A stretch of DNA of 9,771 nucleotides from Chitinophagales bacterium (GTDB lineage: Bacteria > Bacteroidota > Bacteroidia > Chitinophagales > UBA2359). Below are positions 6,134-9,771 of the stretch, piece after piece (position 1 is the stretch's first letter; each line of letters begins with the position of its first letter). The position numbers were made by a program, and so were the translations under genes. Location: the NCBI GenBank assembly GCA_020629595.1, contig JAHDDA010000074.1, forward strand, positions 1-9,771, in the 5' to 3' direction. Below the pieces are notes generated by a model. The model had not been told where the DNA came from, ran no database searches, and saw nothing but the letters and a program-made list of their open reading frames with translations.

Positions 6134-7714
6134 ATGAAAAAAATTGTATTTCTTTTTGCCTTCCTTTTTGTCTCTTCTTTAGTTATTGCTCAAGAAAGAT
6201 ATTTAGATCCCATATTTACAAGTAGCCCAGCTACAACAGTTACCTATTCGTCTGTTTCTAATTTTCAAATGGATATTTATGAACCCGTTGGCGATACACA
6301 GGCACAACGCCCACTCATAATATTTGCACATGGCGGAGCTTTTATTGCTGGAAGTAAAACTAATCCAACAATGGTACAAGCCTGCGAATACTTTGCTGAA
6401 CGAGGTTATGTAACTGCTTCAATTCAATATACGCTTTCTAATAATATATTTAGTTTACTAGACTCCTTAGCTATAATTGATGTGGTAATGAAAGCCGTTG
6501 CCGATGGTAAAGCTGCTGTTAGGTATATGCGACAAGATGCCGCAACAAGTAACCAATACAGAATTGATCCAAACAAGATATTTTTTGGAGGTAGTTCGGC
6601 AGGAGCTGTATTAGGTTTACACCTTGCCCATATTGACGAAAATGATATTTTACCAGCTCACCTACAAACCATAGTTGACCAAAATGGCGGCTTAGAAGGC
6701 GACAAAGGAAACGATGGTTATTCTTCTGAAGTAATAGGTGTTCTAAATTGGGCTGGAGGTATTAATAAACTCAGCTTTTTAAATCAGGCATCCCCACCAA
6801 CTTTTTCTGGTCATGGAACAAATGACGGTACAGTACCTTATAATTGCGATGATGTTTTTTCTGGAAATCCATTAGTAAGTGCTTTTGATTTGGTTGATTT
6901 ATGTGGTAGTGGAGAAATATTTCCATATTTAGATAACCTTGGTGTAAATACAGAACTTTATGCCATTAATGGTGCAGACCACGTACCTTGGGAAAGCGAC
7001 ACAGCTATACGAAATGAGTTATTTAACCGTTCGGCAGCATTTTTATATAAATATGCTAAGTGTATAAATATAAAAGCTCTTTTTGAAGGTTATGTTGATG
7101 TATCATCTGGTTTAATGAATACAACTCTATTAAATGATAACTTATTACCAATAACACAACCTTATGCTGCTTCGCCATATTTTATGACTAGTAATACTAC
7201 AATAATTGACCGTTTTCCTGAAAATACTGTTGATTGGGTTTTATTAGAAGTTAGAGATGCAAATAATACTACAAATACACTTGAACGCCAAACATTATTT
7301 ATTAGAAATGATGGAATGTTGATGAATATTGATGGTACAACAGATATAAACTTCACCACTACTGGCACACATCATATAGCCTTATTTCATAAAGGACATT
7401 TAGGAATAATTTCGGCTAATCCAATAGATTTGGAGGGCGATGGAATTTTGCTTGATTTTTCAGCAGGTGTAAATCAAGCACGTGGTATTCAACAGCAAAA
7501 AGATTTAGGTGGTTTGGCTACAATGTATTGTGGCGATTATGATGGAAACGGTGTAATAAATAATAATGACTTTAATAAATGGGCTGTACAAAGTGCAACC
7601 GTAAACCAATATATGACTTGGGACGGAGATGGAAATGGAGTTTCAAATGCACAAGACTTTAATCTTTGGACTAACAACAGAAGTAAAATTGGTGATTTGG
7701 ATATTCAATTTTAA
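6134..7714 (+). CDS. Secreted alpha/beta-hydrolase (carboxylesterase-like) with surface domain and dockerin-like tail
   Basis: A 526-residue secreted enzyme. Residues 1-19 are a Sec signal peptide (MKKIVFLFAFLFVSSLVIA, probable cleavage before QE; no lipobox Cys). Residues about 40-310 form an esterase/lipase-type alpha/beta-hydrolase: oxyanion motif HGGAF (66-70), nucleophile elbow GSSAG with S155, probable acid D231 in GTNDGTVPY, and H283 in GADHVPW, so the triad is complete. Residues about 311-430 form a beta-rich domain (LLPITQPY, VDWVLLEVRD, HKGHLGIISANP) that I recall from large surface proteins of saprospirial and related Bacteroidota. Residues 467-520 contain two EF-hand-like calcium loops, DYDGNGVINNNDF (468-480) and DGDGNGVSNAQDF (497-509), in a dockerin-like pair. 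The protein stops soon after, without a visible type IX secretion C-terminal domain. The substrate may be a polysaccharide ester or lipid ester; that is inference. It is transcribed divergently from GT2. Confidence 0.88.
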   Translation: MKKIVFLFAFLFVSSLVIAQERYLDPIFTSSPATTVTYSSVSNFQMDIYEPVGDTQAQRPLIIFAHGGAFIAGSKTNPTMVQACEYFAERGYVTASIQYTLSNNIFSLLDSLAIIDVVMKAVADGKAAVRYMRQDAATSNQYRIDPNKIFFGGSSAGAVLGLHLAHIDENDILPAHLQTIVDQNGGLEGDKGNDGYSSEVIGVLNWAGGINKLSFLNQASPPTFSGHGTNDGTVPYNCDDVFSGNPLVSAFDLVDLCGSGEIFPYLDNLGVNTELYAINGADHVPWESDTAIRNELFNRSAAFLYKYAKCINIKALFEGYVDVSSGLMNTTLLNDNLLPITQPYAASPYFMTSNTTIIDRFPENTVDWVLLEVRDANNTTNTLERQTLFIRNDGMLMNIDGTTDINFTTTGTHHIALFHKGHLGIISANPIDLEGDGILLDFSAGVNQARGIQQQKDLGGLATMYCGDYDGNGVINNNDFNKWAVQSATVNQYMTWDGDGNGVSNAQDFNLWTNNRSKIGDLDIQF

Positions 7715-7768
7715 CACCATTACAAACAATATAATATTCATCCTCAAATTCACTTCAGAATTGTTTTT

Positions 7769-7776
7769 TACCTTTA
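7769..7776 (+). promoter_or_regulatory. Possible -7 box for the two-component operon
   Basis: TACCTTTA differs from TAnnTTTG only at the last base and ends 4 nt before the ATG at 7781. No TTG stands at the -33 distance. If used, the response-regulator mRNA would be leaderless or the promoter would serve a start slightly downstream. The rest of the 66-bp gap after the esterase gene holds only a weak AT-rich hairpin (7745-7763) and no convincing terminator. Confidence 0.3.
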
Positions 7777-7780
7777 GTCT

Positions 7781-8461
7781 ATGAAAGTTCTACTGGTAGA
7801 AGACCAAAATGAATTGGGAAAAGATATTCAAACCTACTTATCAGATAACCAGATAATTTGCGAGTGGGTAGAAACATATTTAGAAGCTGAAGATAAAATT
7901 TCAGCTTTCGATTATGATATTATCGCTGTAGATTTAATGTTACCAGATGGTAATGGTTTAAATATTATTCGGTACTTAAAAGATATCAAATCTGAATCTT
8001 CAATTTTTATTATCTCAGCCAAAAACTCTTTAGATGATAAGATAAAGGGTTTAGAATTAGGAGCAGATGATTATTTAGCAAAACCATTTCATTTAGCTGA
8101 ATTTAAAGCTCGTTTAAATGCTCTTTACAGAAGAAAAAATTTAAAAGGTTTCAACAATATAATATTTAATGAAATAGAAATCGATACCAATGCTAGAGTG
8201 GTACTAATTCACCAAGTTCCCACAGAACTTACTGCCAAAGAATACGATTTATTACTTTATTTTATAGCCAATAAAAATAGAGTTTTAGGAAAGCAAATTA
8301 TTGCAGAACATCTTTGGGGTGACTACGTAGATTCACTAGACCAACTCGACTTTATTTACCAGCATATTAAAAATCTTCGTAAAAAACTATTAAAATTTAA
8401 TTGTAAACCATACATATCAAATGTGTATGGTTTAGGATATAAGTTCAATGTTAACTTATAA
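7781..8461 (+). CDS. OmpR/PhoB-family response regulator
   Basis: A 226-residue two-component response regulator. The receiver domain (1-115) has the acidic pair E7/D8, phospho-acceptor D51 in AVDLMLPDGNG, the switch serine S79 in FIISAKNSLDDK, and K101 in LAKPFHLAE. The C-terminal winged-helix DNA-binding domain (about 125-226) is of the OmpR/PhoB type: LTAKEYDLLLYFIANKNRVL (recognition-domain start), AEHLWGD, HIKNLRKKLL (recognition helix region) and the closing hairpin ISNVYGLGYKF. All residues needed for phosphorylation are present. It is followed after 23 bp by its histidine kinase, so the two genes form one operon. The target genes are unknown; the adjacent esterase or surface genes are candidates only by position. 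Confidence 0.93.
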   Translation: MKVLLVEDQNELGKDIQTYLSDNQIICEWVETYLEAEDKISAFDYDIIAVDLMLPDGNGLNIIRYLKDIKSESSIFIISAKNSLDDKIKGLELGADDYLAKPFHLAEFKARLNALYRRKNLKGFNNIIFNEIEIDTNARVVLIHQVPTELTAKEYDLLLYFIANKNRVLGKQIIAEHLWGDYVDSLDQLDFIYQHIKNLRKKLLKFNCKPYISNVYGLGYKFNVNL

Positions 8462-8484
8462 TATGTAACCTAACTTTTAGTTTT

Positions 8485-9771
8485 ATGAAACTTGCAAGAA
8501 GAATAGCTATTTTCAATCTTATCATTTCGGGACTAATGATGCTTATTGGTGCAATAGCTATCTTCTTGCTTATAAATATTCAGTTTAAAAAAATGGACAA
8601 CATTGCGGTTCAAAATAGAATAAGACCGCTAATAGAAAACTTAAGAGAAGGTAAAAACTTTGAAACTATTGAGCTTAGAAGAGGGCAAACTATCAAAAAA
8701 ATTGAACCAGATGAGGTAAAATATACACAAGTGTTTTTTAAAGAAGAATTTAGACCTGACGAAAAAATAACACCAGAGGAAATTGAAGAAATAGAACCAA
8801 TTCAACGCCCACCTGTTTCAGCACATTTTACAACACTTTACTACGATTTACAAGTAAAAAATCAATGGTATAGAATTGAACAAGATGCAAGAGTTCCACA
8901 TAGAGCTAATTTCTTTACAAACTTAGCAACAATTATTTTTAGCATATTTTTTATTTTATATGTTTTACTATTTTTTGGAAATACCATCTTTTTTAGAAAA
9001 ATAATGCAGCCTTTTTATAATATTTTGAATAAAATTGAAAACTTTAACATTCAAAATTATAAAGAACTGAAAACAGAAAACTCAAAAGTTGAAGAATTTA
9101 ATTTGCTTGATAAAAAAACAAATTATTTAATGAAAAGTGCTCAACAAGAATATAAAACCTTGAAAGAATTTTCAGAAAATGCCTCACATGAATTACAAAC
9201 TCCCATAGCTATTGTTACAGCTAAACTAGACATATTACTTCAGTCAGAAAAATTAGGGAAACAGGAAATGAAACAAGTTATATTGGTACAACAAGCTCTA
9301 CAAAAAATGTCAAAACTTAACGAAACACTATTACTTATTAGCAAAATTGATAATGGAGAATATAAATTAAGCAAGCAAATCAATCTTAAAACATCTATTG
9401 AAAACTTACTGAAACAATTAGAAGAAATTATTAAACTAAAAAAAATAAAAATCACTAAGCGTCTAGAAAACACTAATATTGAACATAATACATATTTAGT
9501 AGAACTATTGTTAACAAACTTACTAAGCAATGCAATAAAACACAATTACCCACAAGGCTATATTCATATTGAACTAAACAAGCAAAAACTTACAATTAAA
9601 AACTCAGGAAAACCACTTTCTGGAAACCCTAACAAATTATTTTTTAGATTTAAAAAAGCCAATCAAAGTCGAAACTCTACAGGCTTAGGTTTATCTATCA
9701 CAAAAAAAATATGTGATATTTCCAATTATCAAATTTTATATCAAAACATAAAAGAAGAACATAAAATAACC
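8485..9771 (+). CDS. Sensor histidine kinase (3' end beyond window)
   Basis: The frame is open from the ATG at 8485 to the last base (429 codons, no stop), so the gene is cut by the window edge, probably only a few to some tens of codons short. TM1 spans about 9-32 and TM2 about 143-166, enclosing a periplasmic sensor region of roughly 108 residues that is highly charged, with an E/P-rich stretch (KITPEEIEEIEPIQRPP, about 96-112). A HAMP-like linker (about 170-215) is weak. The dimerisation/phospho-acceptor motif is FSENASHELQTPIAIVTAKL with H235. The ATP-binding domain has the N-box NLLSNAIKHN (N349), a degenerate G1 box KNSGKPL (372-378, where DxG is usual), the F-box LFFRF and the G2 box STGLGLSI (398-405). 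It is the cognate kinase of the upstream response regulator, an inner-membrane sensor of unknown signal. Confidence 0.93.
   Translation, partial: MKLARRIAIFNLIISGLMMLIGAIAIFLLINIQFKKMDNIAVQNRIRPLIENLREGKNFETIELRRGQTIKKIEPDEVKYTQVFFKEEFRPDEKITPEEIEEIEPIQRPPVSAHFTTLYYDLQVKNQWYRIEQDARVPHRANFFTNLATIIFSIFFILYVLLFFGNTIFFRKIMQPFYNILNKIENFNIQNYKELKTENSKVEEFNLLDKKTNYLMKSAQQEYKTLKEFSENASHELQTPIAIVTAKLDILLQSEKLGKQEMKQVILVQQALQKMSKLNETLLLISKIDNGEYKLSKQINLKTSIENLLKQLEEIIKLKKIKITKRLENTNIEHNTYLVELLLTNLLSNAIKHNYPQGYIHIELNKQKLTIKNSGKPLSGNPNKLFFRFKKANQSRNSTGLGLSITKKICDISNYQILYQNIKEEHKIT

Noticed and set aside
7162..7368. 68-codon minus-strand ORF inside the esterase gene
   Set aside because: It is antisense to the conserved surface-domain region of the esterase, with no start signal or family resemblance.
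7745..7763. Small hairpin (CAAATTC / GAATTG) after the esterase as a terminator
   Set aside because: The stem is short, AT-rich and bulged. The T-run after it is followed almost at once by the response-regulator start, so it overlaps the probable promoter instead.
9240..9545. 101-codon minus-strand ORF inside the histidine kinase gene
   Set aside because: It is antisense to the kinase DHp and N-box regions. Its apparent hydrophobic, Ser/Cys-rich sequence is what AT-rich kinase DNA yields when read backwards.

Overview
The window comes from a low-GC member of the Bacteroidota, probably an uncultured flavobacterial, saprospirial or chitinophagal lineage. The grounds are strong AT bias, a TAnnTTTG-type -7 promoter box directly ahead of a start codon, a transmembrane coiled-coil protein of a type common in this phylum, a secreted esterase with a dockerin-like tail, and an OmpR-family regulator whose receiver and junction sequences look like those of many Bacteroidota. 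The assignment rests on remembered family resemblance, not on a search.

Layout. On the left (2-1072), a membrane-anchored coiled-coil protein on the minus strand diverges from a TPMT-like SAM methyltransferase, which is followed 23 bp later by an ABC-2 type permease without a visible ATPase partner (1073-3000). The permease converges, with only 10 bp between stop codons, on a minus-strand block: glycosyltransferase 2, acyltransferase 3 and gmhA (read from 6018 down to 3011). This block looks like part of a cell-surface glycan locus: GmhA makes a heptose precursor, GT2 transfers a sugar, and AT3 O-acylates a glycan. The two gaps inside the block (153 and 158 bp) each contain an inverted repeat. 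The gap next to gmhA also carries a second copy of the first ten or so gmhA codons, whose ATG overlaps the acyltransferase stop codon as TAATG.

On the right, a secreted multidomain alpha/beta-hydrolase (6134-7714) diverges from the glycosyltransferase. It is followed by a response regulator (7781-8461) and its histidine kinase (8485 onward, cut by the window edge close to its natural end).

The strongest unexplained signal is the gmhA 5'-end duplication at 3550-3739. It suggests that a once translationally coupled AT3-gmhA junction was interrupted by about 159 bp that supplied gmhA with a replacement start. I see no CRISPR array, tRNA, rRNA, transposase or defence system, and no gene-free stretch longer than about 160 bp.
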